This document shows positions 50,523 to 60,058 of a stretch of DNA of 64,000 bases, in pieces (position 1 is the first letter of the stretch; each line of letters begins with the position of its first letter). Source of the DNA: Erythrobacter sp. (GTDB lineage: Bacteria; Pseudomonadota; Alphaproteobacteria; Sphingomonadales; Sphingomonadaceae); assembly GCA_019739335.1 (NCBI GenBank), contig CP073261.1:1494818-1558817 (forward strand), read 5' to 3'. The notes under the pieces were generated by a model, which saw only the letters and a program-made list of their open reading frames with translations, had not been told where the DNA came from and ran no database searches. The translations under genes were made by a program, and so were the position numbers.

Positions 50523-51680
50523 ATGGCGGCTTCCCCTCTCCTGCGTGCTTCAACCATCCACGCGAGGCTGGATGATTGCGGTAACCGCGGCCCCGGTTTC
50601 GATACTGTCCGGCTACTGGCGGCGAGCGCAGTGGTGCTGCACCATGCACTGGGAGTGGAATACGACATCGTCCGCAACGATGCGCTGTTCGCTTTCAGTG
50701 GCGGCTATACCCACACCGGGCTGCTGGCAGTGGCGGTGTTCTTCGCCATCAGCGGCTTCCTGGTGACGCCGGGGCTGGTGAAGAACGGAGACGTGATCGA
50801 ATATCTCAGCCGCCGGTTCATGCGGATCATGCCGTTGCTGGTCTTTGTGGTGATTGTCACCGCGCTGGTGATCGGGCCGCTGTTCACCACGCTGCCCGCC
50901 GGCGAGTATTTCGCACGGCCTGAAACCTGGCTCTACCTGCGCAATATAACAACTTCGCTCAGCTTGCCGTTACCTGGCGTGATCGATCTCGACGGCGGGA
51001 ACACCATCAACGATCCGCTCTGGACGTTGCGTTACGAATGGCTCTGCTATCTGCTGGTCGCTGCCGCCTCGCTGCTGGCGTTGTTGCGCCACCGTCTCGC
51101 ATTTCTGGCGCTATGGCTGGCAGCGATGAGCGTTTTGGCAATAGCTTACGGACCGACCATCGCAGACGAGCCACAGGGCAATCTGTATGTCCTACTGTAT
51201 CTGTTCGCCTATTTCGGTGCCGGGGCGCTGGTGTTTCTGTTCGGCGATGTGATCCGCTTTTCCCGTTCAACGCTGCTGACCGCGCTGATGTTGCTTGTTT
51301 TCGCGCTGGTTCTCGGCGCAGGCCACGTCTTCGCGCCGTTGCTCACGGCCTACGTCGCCATCGGCATTGGCCTGTTGCGGTTCCCATGGACAGCGAAGCT
51401 GGCGCGCGCCGATCTGTCCTATGGCGTTTACCTCACCCACAGCGTGATCCTGATGATACTGGTAAACCTCTATCCTTTCGCGCACTGGTGGGCCCTGTTC
51501 GCGCTAGGACTTGGCTGCTCCTGCCTGGTAGCGGCGTGCAGCTGGCACTTCATCGAAGCCCCGGCGCTGCGGCACAAATCCTGGCCTGCGCAGGCAGTGA
51601 AGCGCCTTCTCGCGCGGGTGCCCGGCCTTGGCGATTTCTCGCGACACGGGCAGTTGTTGCGTCCCAAGGTGAAGGAATGA
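50523..51680 (+). CDS. OafA/YrhL-type acyltransferase
   Basis: A 385-residue acyltransferase 3 family membrane protein with about ten helices. GPGFDTVRLLAASAVVLHHALG carries the conserved Arg and His, FFAISGFLVTPGLVKNGD the second motif, and YLSRRFMRIMP the RxxR-type site. Members add acetyl or other acyl groups to polysaccharides. It probably decorates the rhamnose-containing polysaccharide. It leads a likely three-gene transcript. Confidence 0.88.
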   Translation: MAASPLLRASTIHARLDDCGNRGPGFDTVRLLAASAVVLHHALGVEYDIVRNDALFAFSGGYTHTGLLAVAVFFAISGFLVTPGLVKNGDVIEYLSRRFMRIMPLLVFVVIVTALVIGPLFTTLPAGEYFARPETWLYLRNITTSLSLPLPGVIDLDGGNTINDPLWTLRYEWLCYLLVAAASLLALLRHRLAFLALWLAAMSVLAIAYGPTIADEPQGNLYVLLYLFAYFGAGALVFLFGDVIRFSRSTLLTALMLLVFALVLGAGHVFAPLLTAYVAIGIGLLRFPWTAKLARADLSYGVYLTHSVILMILVNLYPFAHWWALFALGLGCSCLVAACSWHFIEAPALRHKSWPAQAVKRLLARVPGLGDFSRHGQLLRPKVKE

Positions 51681-51765
51681 TCTCGCCCACCCGCTACGGG
51701 GCTTCCCATGCTGCGCCGCAGCACTTAAGGTCGCGCAACAAAGTCGCTAGGGTGACGGGGTAGCG

Positions 51766-53076
51766 ATGGCCAGCATTCCGCGAGATAACCCGTATCTATC
51801 GGCGTCATCCTTCCCGCGCGCTGGGTTTGGCGGTGTGCCCTGGTTGTTGCTGCTCGCCACCTCGATGGGCTATCTGCTGCTGTTCCCGCCGCAGGTGAGC
51901 GTGACGATCGGCCCCTTGATTCTCCCGGCCTATCGCGCCGCCCTGCTCGGGGCCGTCTTCATTATCCTGGCCGCATTGTTCAATGGGCGGCTACGGATTT
52001 GCCTGCCCGACCTGATGATCCTTGGCGCCGGCGTGTGGATGGCCTTCGCGCTCAGCGCAACGATGGGTTTCGAACGCGCGTCCGAGGGGGCGGGATCGCA
52101 GTTTGTCGATTGCGTGATCGGCTACTTCTTTGCTCGCACCACGCTGCGATCTCTGACCGATCTGCGTATGTTCCTGATCCTGCTTGCTCCTGGCCTGTTC
52201 CTGACTGGCGCATTGATCGCTGCCGAATCCCTGACCGGCGGCTACATCGTTCAGCCCTTGTTCGCCGCCCTGCTTGGGCAGGCTGATATGCTTGCTGCAA
52301 GCATCGGTTACAATTCCCGGCTGGGCTTGCTGCGCGCGCCCGGCCCCTTCCCGCATCCTATCCTGGCCGGGGTGTTTCTCGGCTCGTTCCTCACCTTGTA
52401 TTCCTTCTCGGCCATTCGCGGCTGGCCCAAGGTGGTCGGCTTCGTAGCCGCTTGCTGCGCTTTCTTCACGATTAGTTCGGCTGCCTTGCTGGTGCTGATG
52501 GCGGGGATTTTAACCACGCTGTACAACTGGGCGAGCGAGCGGGTGGCGATCCTCTCGTGGCGCAATTTCGTGATCGTCGGATCGATCCTGTTTTTCGTGC
52601 TGGAATTGGCGACTAAGTCGGGCACCTATTCGCTGCTGGTACGTTTCGCCTCGTTCAATTCGAGCAGTTCCTACTATCGCGTGCTGACATGGCGCTACGG
52701 TTCAGCCTCGGTGGTCGAGCACCCGGTGTTCGGGATCGGTTTCGCGGAGTATGAGCGGCCGGCATGGATGGTCATATCTTCGATCGACCATTACTGGCTG
52801 CTGCTGGCGATCCAGTACGGCATCATGACACCTCTCCTGGTCCTTGGCGCGGCCGCCTATGCGGTCGTCAAGCTCGGCGTGAGATCCAGTCAGTACTCGC
52901 TGGCCGACCGGCGGCTGCTGCGCGGCACTGCAGTCGCTCTCGCGGTGTTCGCGATGGGGGCGATCTCGGTTACGCTGTGGCAATCCACCCAGGTGTGGTT
53001 CTTCATGCTGTTGGGAATCGCCGTATCGTTGGCCATTGCCACCCCGTCTGCACGCGGCACCCAAACTGGACAATGA
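51766..53076 (+). CDS. Second O-antigen ligase/Wzy-type membrane protein
   Basis: A 436-residue protein with about ten hydrophobic segments and the O-antigen ligase-like motif VVEHPVFGIGFAEYERP followed by SIDHYWLLLAIQYG with the conserved His. It could be the polymerase of the locus, with the ligase-family protein at 34.9-36.2 kb as a second enzyme, or the reverse. The following methyltransferase gene overlaps by four bases (ATGA). Confidence 0.83.
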   Translation: MASIPRDNPYLSASSFPRAGFGGVPWLLLLATSMGYLLLFPPQVSVTIGPLILPAYRAALLGAVFIILAALFNGRLRICLPDLMILGAGVWMAFALSATMGFERASEGAGSQFVDCVIGYFFARTTLRSLTDLRMFLILLAPGLFLTGALIAAESLTGGYIVQPLFAALLGQADMLAASIGYNSRLGLLRAPGPFPHPILAGVFLGSFLTLYSFSAIRGWPKVVGFVAACCAFFTISSAALLVLMAGILTTLYNWASERVAILSWRNFVIVGSILFFVLELATKSGTYSLLVRFASFNSSSSYYRVLTWRYGSASVVEHPVFGIGFAEYERPAWMVISSIDHYWLLLAIQYGIMTPLLVLGAAAYAVVKLGVRSSQYSLADRRLLRGTAVALAVFAMGAISVTLWQSTQVWFFMLLGIAVSLAIATPSARGTQTGQ

Positions 53077-53876
53077 TAATGCGGCTCAAATCCCGTTTGC
53101 GCAAATTGCGGTCCGAAGGGAAGTTCGTCGCGCCGCTGACCCTGTTGGCGCAGGCCAATTACCAGCGGGTTAATCTGCGCGACTATTTCAACCGCCGGAA
53201 GCTGGACAATTCCCTGTCCGCCATAGCGCCGGACACGGCACCTGACCGGCAGGTGGACTTCGCGATGGAGGCGGCAGACCGCTTCCTGCGCCCGATGCAG
53301 AACCGCAGCGAACTTGTCCGACTGATGGAACGGGTGCGCGCCATGCAGCCCAGGCGCATTCTCGAAATCGGCACCGCACGCGGAGGCACGCTGTTCCTGT
53401 TCTGCCGCAATGCTGCCCCGGATGCGACGATTGTCAGCCTCGACCTGCCCTATGCCATCAACGGCGGCGGCTATCCCGAGTGGAAGGCGCCGATCTATCG
53501 CTCGTTCGCGCAAAGCGAGCAGCAACTGATCCTGCTGCGCCGCGATTCGCACCTGGCCGCCAGCCGCGACGAGGTTCTGCGGCAGGCGGGAAGCGAACCG
53601 TTCGACCTGATCATGATCGATGCAGATCACCGCTACGAAGGGGTGAAGCGCGATTTCGAACTCTATGCCCCGCTGGTGGCGCCCGGCGGCATCATCGTGA
53701 TGCACGATGTCCTGCCCAATCGCTACGATGCGGAAATCCAGGTGGATCGCTTCTGGGAGGAAGTGAAGGCGCGCTACGCCACCGAGGAGATTGTGGAAGA
53801 CCCGGCGCAGGGCAATATGGGTATCGGTATCGTCAGCAATTACCACGCGGCCCAGCCGCTCGAGGAACCGGCCTGA
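53073..53876 (+). CDS. Class I SAM methyltransferase (Methyltransf_24/CmcI-like)
   Basis: A 267-residue methyltransferase. RRILEIGTARGGTLFLFCRN is motif I and FDLIMIDADHRYEGVKRDFELYAPLVAPGG the acidic loop and helix (about residues 178-207), with IVMHDV as the metal-binding strand. This fits cephalosporin hydroxylase/CmcI-like or sugar O-methyltransferases. In this locus it probably methylates a sugar. Tandem ATG codons at 53073 and 53079; the first overlaps the upstream stop. Confidence 0.82.
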   Translation: MIMRLKSRLRKLRSEGKFVAPLTLLAQANYQRVNLRDYFNRRKLDNSLSAIAPDTAPDRQVDFAMEAADRFLRPMQNRSELVRLMERVRAMQPRRILEIGTARGGTLFLFCRNAAPDATIVSLDLPYAINGGGYPEWKAPIYRSFAQSEQQLILLRRDSHLAASRDEVLRQAGSEPFDLIMIDADHRYEGVKRDFELYAPLVAPGGIIVMHDVLPNRYDAEIQVDRFWEEVKARYATEEIVEDPAQGNMGIGIVSNYHAAQPLEEPA

Positions 53877-53885
53877 TCGATGCTG

Positions 53886-54707
53886 CTATCGTTGTCTCAG
53901 GGCATCGCGAACGGCCTTGAGCAACCCGATCGCGCGCTCGCGCAGCCATCGCAGCGGATAGGCGACGAAACGATCCGCCAAGAGCGCCGCACGGCTGCAC
54001 GGCAGCAGCGGCACTTCGGGGGCAATTGCAAACACGGCGGGCAAGTCTGCCCCGTCGAGCAGTGCGCCCTTGATCCGGTTGGCGACATTTTCGCCATGCA
54101 CCACTTGCAGCCAGACCGGCGGAGAAGTGATCTGCACCAGCTGCCACTTTGTCCCGAGATCACGGTGCTGGGCCGACCAGATGGTCTGCACCGGGCCGGA
54201 TGTGTCCTCGATCAGCGTGGTGAAAGGATTGCTGGGGTCATCGGCCGAGAACAGCCGCCCGTGCCGAAGCGCGATACCCTGCGGGAAATTGAGCACCGTG
54301 CCCGGCGCGTGCGCCTCTGCCGCCGCCCGCACACGCTTCAGAAAATCGCGCGATACGGCATCATCGTTGTCGAGCCGCGTGGACAGCACACGGCGGGCGG
54401 CGGGGTTCAGCCGTTCCACCACATCGCGCGCGACCATTTCCGCGCTGAAGCTTTCGACAAACCGCGCTTCGAACGGGAAGCTCTGCTGAGCGGCGCTGAT
54501 CCGTTCGCGGAATGCCTCCGGCGTGGCGGGATCGAAGTAGATCAGCCAATGGAAATCGCGCGTGGTCTGCGCGGCGATGCTGGGCAGGCAATAGGCCTCG
54601 AACAGCGCAAAGCGTCGCTCCAGCCAGCCGGGGGCATTACGGATCGCGCTTTCGCGCCCCGGACTGGCGATGTTGAAGCGGGTGAGCAGGAAATGCTGCG
54701 TCGGCAT
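53886..54707 (-). CDS. Rhamnosyltransferase-like glycosyltransferase
   Basis: A 273-residue protein of the putative rhamnosyltransferase family (PF11316 type). MPTQHFLLTRFNIASPGRES starts the domain. DFHWLIYFDPATP and STRLDNDDAVSRDFL contain a DxD-like acidic motif. With the rfbACDB genes nearby, dTDP-rhamnose as donor is likely, though the family assignment rests on sequence resemblance. It is the last gene of the minus-strand polysaccharide operon. Confidence 0.78.
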   Translation of the reverse strand: MPTQHFLLTRFNIASPGRESAIRNAPGWLERRFALFEAYCLPSIAAQTTRDFHWLIYFDPATPEAFRERISAAQQSFPFEARFVESFSAEMVARDVVERLNPAARRVLSTRLDNDDAVSRDFLKRVRAAAEAHAPGTVLNFPQGIALRHGRLFSADDPSNPFTTLIEDTSGPVQTIWSAQHRDLGTKWQLVQITSPPVWLQVVHGENVANRIKGALLDGADLPAVFAIAPEVPLLPCSRAALLADRFVAYPLRWLRERAIGLLKAVRDALRQR

Positions 54708-54709
54708 GG

Positions 54710-55678
54710 TCAGGGTGCTTCGCCGCGATCGAGTTTTGCCTTCAATCCGCGCACCGGGTCATAGCCATATAACCACAGCCCCGGTCGCGTCGCTACCAGC
54801 CGATGGCCGTCACCCAGCGCCGCCAGGCGTGGGCGCCACTTGGCGAGCAGCTTGCCCGCGAGATAGCGCTCGCACGAAGCCAGCCACAGCAGCCCCAAAC
54901 CGAGCGTGCGTTTGGGAGCGCTCCAGTGCTTGCGCAGGTATTCGGCAGTACCCGCCGCCATATACAGCAGGCGACGCGGCGCAAGATTCTCTCCATGCGC
55001 CAGTTCATGCTGCGCCCGCGCGGCGGGGATCGACCAGAGCTTGCCCCCGGCCTTGCCCATCCGAGCAAACAGATCGACCTCCTCGCAATAGAGGAAGAAC
55101 CGCTCGTCGAACCCTCCTGCCGCGTCCCATGCAGGCCGCGCAATCATCACGAACCCCCCGAGCAATACCTTGGCCCGCTCGTCCTGCGTCAGTTGCAGGC
55201 GATCGCGCCGCGCCAGTGTCCGCCCCAGCGCCGCCGAGGCATACTGTCGCAATGAGGGCACGATGATGGCATTGCCGGTATCGGGACGACCGGCGGCATC
55301 GAGTGAAATCCCGCCCCAGGCCACCGCATCGGGATAGCGGCGCGCGGCAGCCGCCAGCGCGTCGATCGCACCGGGCTCGCAATACATGTCCGGATTGAGC
55401 AGCAAAAGGAGCGGGGCGCGGGCGTGCATGGCGAGCAGATTGTTGCCGCGGGCAAAGCCAATATTTCCCTGAGACGGGACGATCCGGACCTGCGGAAACT
55501 GCTCTGCCACCAGATCTCCGGTGCCGTCCTGTCCGTTGTCCACCAGCAGCACTTCCACTGCGGTCTCGCGCGCTGCCGGCGCAATTGCTGCGATTGCGCG
55601 GGTGATGCAGCGACGTGAGTTGTAGGCGACGACCAGCACCGAAACCTGCGGTTCAGGGGGGGAAGAAGCGGCGCTCAT
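54710..55678 (-). CDS. Family 2 glycosyltransferase
   Basis: A 322-residue GT2 enzyme. VSVLVVAYNSRRCITRAI is the N-terminal strand, VLLVDNGQDGT the second, LLLLNPDMYCEPG the metal site, and GGFDERFFLYCEEVDLFARM the acceptor-loop motif with ED. It resembles rhamnosyltransferases of the WbbL type. The start overlaps the upstream family 4 gene stop (ATGA). Confidence 0.88.
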   Translation of the reverse strand: MSAASSPPEPQVSVLVVAYNSRRCITRAIAAIAPAARETAVEVLLVDNGQDGTGDLVAEQFPQVRIVPSQGNIGFARGNNLLAMHARAPLLLLLNPDMYCEPGAIDALAAAARRYPDAVAWGGISLDAAGRPDTGNAIIVPSLRQYASAALGRTLARRDRLQLTQDERAKVLLGGFVMIARPAWDAAGGFDERFFLYCEEVDLFARMGKAGGKLWSIPAARAQHELAHGENLAPRRLLYMAAGTAEYLRKHWSAPKRTLGLGLLWLASCERYLAGKLLAKWRPRLAALGDGHRLVATRPGLWLYGYDPVRGLKAKLDRGEAP

Positions 55679-56937
55679 ACCGCCTCACCTGCGCCGAGCG
55701 CAGCGCGGAGCGCAGCAGTATAGGCCTGCGCAATGGCCGGGCGGGTGAAGCGTTGAGCCTCGCCATTCGCCTGCCAATCTCCCAGCGCAGCCTTCAATTC
55801 GGCTTGCCGATCCAGCAAGTCCGCCATTGCCCGAGCCAATCCTGCAGCATCGCGGGGCGAGACTGGCATGGCAAAAGTGCAATCGTCGAAATAGCCTGCA
55901 ACCGCGCGATCTTCGGGATAAATGATGGGGCACCCGGCGAACAGCGCCTCGGTGAACACCAGCCCGAAGGTTTCCCGCTTTGAGGGCAGCACGAATCCGG
56001 CAGCGCGGTTCAGCCGTGCAGCCAAGGTGGCGCGATCCAGCGGTCCCTCAAGCCGAATGCCCCTTGTAGCGCCGATTATCTCGCGAGCCTGTGCCATGTC
56101 CGACTCGCTGCCGCCGCCCACGATCGACAGCGTCGCCGATCGTCCCTGCCGGTGCAACAATTCCATCGCCTGCACCAACAGCGCCAGGTTCTTGCGGCGG
56201 GCGCTGGCGAGATGGAATACACTCACCAACCCGCTGCCATCGGGATTGGGGCGGAGTATCTCATCGAGATCGGTCGGGCAGGGGATGACCGCCACAGGCC
56301 CGCTGCGTTTGCCCAGTTTCGCTTCCACTGCCGATAGCGACCATGGCGCGAAAGAAACAACCGTTGCTGCTTCGTGAAACACTTGGTGCAGCGCTGGCGA
56401 GAGATCGGGACGGGCGTGAAGAATCTTCGTGTCGGTATCGCCCTGGATTGTCACTGCATAGGGGATCCCCAGTGCGCCAGCCATGCGGCGGACGCAGAGG
56501 CCCTCCACCGTCAGCTTGTGGCCCACCAGCAAGTCCGGCACGGCGGATGCGCCGATGTCCGCGACAAGCGTATCGGCCAGTTGTTCGAGCATGGTGCGGT
56601 GGAACAGGCCCTTGCCAGGCGCGCAATAGATGATGGCTTGCGGCGGTCCCCCTACCTCGGCCTTCACCTGCGGCGGCACGCGCTCCACATCCAGCCGCGG
56701 CTTGCCCAAGCCTCCAAACACAGAGCTTAGAAAACGCGCCGGGTTCACTCCCCGGCGATTGAGCGAGATAACCCGGTTGTCGAAAGCGTCATCGGTCAGC
56801 CCAATCAAGGTACGTATCGCCTGCGTCTTTTTGCCAGCCACTGCGTCAGGATAGTCGGCCGACAGGTGTAGCACCGAAGGCTTGCGTCCGGCTGGCACGG
56901 TTTTCCTCTTGCTGCGCTTACCTTCCGGCAGCCTCAC
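55675..56937 (-). CDS. Family 4 glycosyltransferase
   Basis: A 420-residue GT-B enzyme. The donor site is VLPSKRETFGLVFTEALFAG with the E-x7-E pair (in RETFGLVFTEA). VFHLASARRKNLALLVQAMELL is also typical. It starts with GTG at 56937, overlapping the Wzc stop by four bases (GTGA). The donor sugar cannot be read. Confidence 0.87.
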   Translation of the reverse strand: MRLPEGKRSKRKTVPAGRKPSVLHLSADYPDAVAGKKTQAIRTLIGLTDDAFDNRVISLNRRGVNPARFLSSVFGGLGKPRLDVERVPPQVKAEVGGPPQAIIYCAPGKGLFHRTMLEQLADTLVADIGASAVPDLLVGHKLTVEGLCVRRMAGALGIPYAVTIQGDTDTKILHARPDLSPALHQVFHEAATVVSFAPWSLSAVEAKLGKRSGPVAVIPCPTDLDEILRPNPDGSGLVSVFHLASARRKNLALLVQAMELLHRQGRSATLSIVGGGSESDMAQAREIIGATRGIRLEGPLDRATLAARLNRAAGFVLPSKRETFGLVFTEALFAGCPIIYPEDRAVAGYFDDCTFAMPVSPRDAAGLARAMADLLDRQAELKAALGDWQANGEAQRFTRPAIAQAYTAALRAALGAGEAV

Positions 56938-59153
56938 GCTTTCGCTTCGTAGGAATAGTACTGGTACTGGTAGTTATAGCCCTGTCCCGCTTCAAGCGCG
57001 CGGAACTTGGTGACAATGGCACCGACGATGTGGGCGTTCATGTCGCGCAGGCGGCGTACCGCACTGCGGGTCACGCGACCATTGGCGCGATTGGCTTCAA
57101 CCACGAACACAACCGCATCGACAAAGCGCGATAGCAACGGCGCATCGGCGATGCCGATCACCGGCGAGCTGTCGATCAGCACGATATCGTAGGTCTCCCG
57201 CGCCTGCTTCAGCATTTCCGCCACCAAGGCGGAGGAGAGGATTTCCACCGGTTCGCGCGGGATCGCGGCGACTGGTAACACATCGAGATTGCCCTGCGTC
57301 GATTTCTTTACAGCCTGCGCCAGCGTCACCCGCCCGAACAGCACGTCGACCACGCCCACATCGGACTTGGCCATACCCAGATGGCGGGCGACCGAAGGAC
57401 GCCGGAGATCGAGATCGATCAACAGAACCTTGCGCCCGACCGACGCATATTTCTGCGCCACGGCTACGCAGGACGTCGTTTTGCCTTCGGCCGGCTGGCT
57501 GCTGGTGAACTGGATCACTTTCTGTTCGCCCGTTGAAAGGGCAAAATCGAGCGAAGCGCGGATCGAGGAATAGGCCTCGCTGAGCGGGCTGAACGGATCT
57601 TCCAGTTCCTCCGCCGCCTGTTCGGACACAAAGGGCGTCTGGCCGATAGCGGGCATCCCCAGCCGGTTTTCGACGTCGTCGATCGAATGCAGACGGTCAT
57701 CGAGGATTTCGCGCAACAGCGCGATCGCAGCTGCGAGGCCAATGCCGAGCACCAGTGCGACAATCAGATTGTTGAGCAGATTGGGCGACGAAGGCACTGT
57801 CGGCACAATCGCCGGATCAAGCGGTGTCACTTTGGAACTGCGCAGATTGGCCACTGCCGAAATCTGGTTGTAGCGCTCCATCAGCGCGGCAAGCTGGTCG
57901 CGCAGCGAGACGACTTCACGATCGAGCTGGCTGCGCTGGATCTGGAGATCCTGCTCATCCAGCGAGGCATCGGTGACCGACAACAGTTCCTGCTGCAAGC
58001 CAACTTCCTGTCGCTGGGCAACACGGTATTCGTTGCGGATGCCGGCCTTGATCTCTTCCGATGCCCGCGCAATCTGGCGCTCCAGTACAGAAATTTCCGA
58101 CTGCAATTCGCGCACTTCGGGATAGTCCTCGCGATATCGCTCCTGCAGATCGGCCAGCGCACTGCTGCGCTGCGCCAGTTGCGTTCGCAGCGTCTGAATC
58201 GTCGAATTCTGCTGCACTTCGGGCAATTGCGCTGCCGGGACATTGGCAATCGCGAGCCAGCGCTGCTCTGCGGCAATCCGCGCTGCGCGGGCATCCCCGA
58301 AAGCCTGGTTCACCTGCATAAGGTTGGCAGCGGCGAGAGTGGGGGCAGAGCCGCTCTCGCTCCCGTCTTCGGAAGCCATCTGCAACGGCTCGCCGATGAT
58401 GCGATTTGCGCGCGCATACTGGTTGGCACTGACCTCCGCCTCACCCAGTTGCCCGCGCACGTCGGCGATCTGTTCCTCAAGGAATTCGCGCGCATATGCG
58501 TTTGCCGCGATCGAGCGGTTGAGGTCGTCGGCGAGAAAATTCTCGGCATAGGAATTGGCGATCTGCGCCGCCAGCACCCGATCCCGCGAAGCGAAAGAGA
58601 TGCTGATAATCTGGGTGTTGGGCGGAATCTCGGTGCTCACGCCCGCGCGAACCATCGACACTGCGGCTTCCCGCCGCTGCTGCGCGAAGCTCTCCTCGTC
58701 CATCCCGGCGGGCGGGCCCTCGGTCACTAGGTCTCCCAGCAAGGTCGCGCTGTTCTGCAGATCGAGCGAATCGACCACGTTACGGGCCATCGAGCGGCTG
58801 GCGATGACTTGCGACAGCGTTTCCAGTTCGGTCGCGATCTGGTTGGTGGGCACGTAGGGATCGGCCAGTTCTTGCCCTTCGACCAATTGCCGGCCACCGG
58901 TGTTGAGATCGACCCGGACCGATGCCGTAGCCTGGAACACCGGGGTTGCCAGCAGGTAGAAGATGAAGCCGAGCAGCAGCGCAAAGGTGATGACCGTGAC
59001 CAGGATGAACCGCTGCCGCCACAGCATCGCGCGCAGTGCTTCGGCGCTGAGCACCTTGGCCGGAGCGGCATCGCGATAAGCTTCGCCACGATCAGGCAGG
59101 TAGCGATCGACGAACGACGGCGTCCTGGTCACAATGGGTGAGTTATCGTTCAT
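56934..59153 (-). CDS. Polysaccharide co-polymerase / tyrosine autokinase (Wzc-like)
   Basis: A 739-residue fused Wzz-kinase protein. Two membrane helices lie near residues 47-67 and about 460-480, with a periplasmic coiled-coil region between them. The cytoplasmic BY-kinase domain has Walker A TSSQPAEGKTTS, Walker A' VLLIDLDLRRPS and Walker B IVLIDSSPV. The C terminus is a Tyr cluster (GYNYQYQYYSYEA) used for autophosphorylation. It controls chain length and export together with the Wza-like gene upstream. ATG 59153 is used instead of a GTG four codons earlier. Confidence 0.92.
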   Translation of the reverse strand: MNDNSPIVTRTPSFVDRYLPDRGEAYRDAAPAKVLSAEALRAMLWRQRFILVTVITFALLLGFIFYLLATPVFQATASVRVDLNTGGRQLVEGQELADPYVPTNQIATELETLSQVIASRSMARNVVDSLDLQNSATLLGDLVTEGPPAGMDEESFAQQRREAAVSMVRAGVSTEIPPNTQIISISFASRDRVLAAQIANSYAENFLADDLNRSIAANAYAREFLEEQIADVRGQLGEAEVSANQYARANRIIGEPLQMASEDGSESGSAPTLAAANLMQVNQAFGDARAARIAAEQRWLAIANVPAAQLPEVQQNSTIQTLRTQLAQRSSALADLQERYREDYPEVRELQSEISVLERQIARASEEIKAGIRNEYRVAQRQEVGLQQELLSVTDASLDEQDLQIQRSQLDREVVSLRDQLAALMERYNQISAVANLRSSKVTPLDPAIVPTVPSSPNLLNNLIVALVLGIGLAAAIALLREILDDRLHSIDDVENRLGMPAIGQTPFVSEQAAEELEDPFSPLSEAYSSIRASLDFALSTGEQKVIQFTSSQPAEGKTTSCVAVAQKYASVGRKVLLIDLDLRRPSVARHLGMAKSDVGVVDVLFGRVTLAQAVKKSTQGNLDVLPVAAIPREPVEILSSALVAEMLKQARETYDIVLIDSSPVIGIADAPLLSRFVDAVVFVVEANRANGRVTRSAVRRLRDMNAHIVGAIVTKFRALEAGQGYNYQYQYYSYEAKA

Positions 59154-59168
59154 CGGAGCGGGCACGCC

Positions 59169-59870
59169 TCAAATTCGGGTAAACAGTGCGAATGCGGGCA
59201 GCGCGGTGAGGAAGTCCTGCCAGAATTGCGACAGGCGATCGGTTCCTACCACCACCCGGTCTCCGGGTTGCAGCACCGGATCGAGCATTGCGCCCGCCTG
59301 GAGTGCGGCATAATCGAACTTGGCGATTTCGATCCCGCCTTCGACCTGGCGGAATACGGCGATCTCTCCGCCCCTCGCCACGCGAGTCGGCCCCTCGGCC
59401 AGCGCAATCGAGCCAGACAATCTCGTGCCGGGCTGGAAGGGATACATCCCCGGTCGTTCCACTGCGCCTTCCACTGTCACGATATGCGATGCATATTCGA
59501 TCACATTGACCGTGACATCTGGCGAGCGGAGATAACGGTTGCCGAGCAGCCCCTCCAGGCGACCGGCGAACTGTCCAGGCGTAAGCCCCTGCGCCTGTAC
59601 CTGGCCCAGCAATGGCATGATGACCGATCCGTCAGCAGCAATGATCACACGTTCGAGTGACAGCTCCTGTTCGCGGAACACGGTTACAGATACAACGTCG
59701 GCGGGACGCAATGCATATTCGACATCGTTCAAGGCCGAAAATTGCTGCTGGTTCAGTCCCGCTGACGGCACCATTACTGCCGGACCCGGCGCAACCTGCA
59801 TGGCGGGCGCACAGGCGCCAAGCGCCGCCCCGGCGAGCCCGAGCATTGGAAGCCAGGCGCAAGCGCGCAC
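59169..59870 (-). CDS. Polysaccharide export lipoprotein (Wza-like)
   Basis: A lipoprotein of about 233 residues with lipobox LGAC and the poly_export domain (YALRPADVVSVTVFREQELSLERVIIAADGSVIMPLLG, residues about 53-91), followed by SLBB-like strands (HIVTVEGAVERPGMYPF). It probably forms the outer-membrane channel. GTG 59870 gives a short signal peptide (MRACAWLPMLGLAGAALGAC) and is preferred, as the ATGs at 59966 and 59960 lie within a likely promoter. A TTG near 59897 is another option. It leads the five-gene minus-strand operon. Confidence 0.83.
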   Translation of the reverse strand: MRACAWLPMLGLAGAALGACAPAMQVAPGPAVMVPSAGLNQQQFSALNDVEYALRPADVVSVTVFREQELSLERVIIAADGSVIMPLLGQVQAQGLTPGQFAGRLEGLLGNRYLRSPDVTVNVIEYASHIVTVEGAVERPGMYPFQPGTRLSGSIALAEGPTRVARGGEIAVFRQVEGGIEIAKFDYAALQAGAMLDPVLQPGDRVVVGTDRLSQFWQDFLTALPAFALFTRI

Positions 59871-60058
59871 AGGCCTTGGCGATGGAAGCCCCGTCTTCAA
59901 ATTTGCAACCCCCGTATATTTACCATGTTCTAGACGTAGATCGGCCACGTCACAATGCATTATCACGCGGGCATCATCGGCTAAGCAAGCTGGACTTACG
60001 TAATAGTCCCAGTATCAGATGGCTGTGGGCACTCGGGTAAAGGTACGGACGGTTGGCC

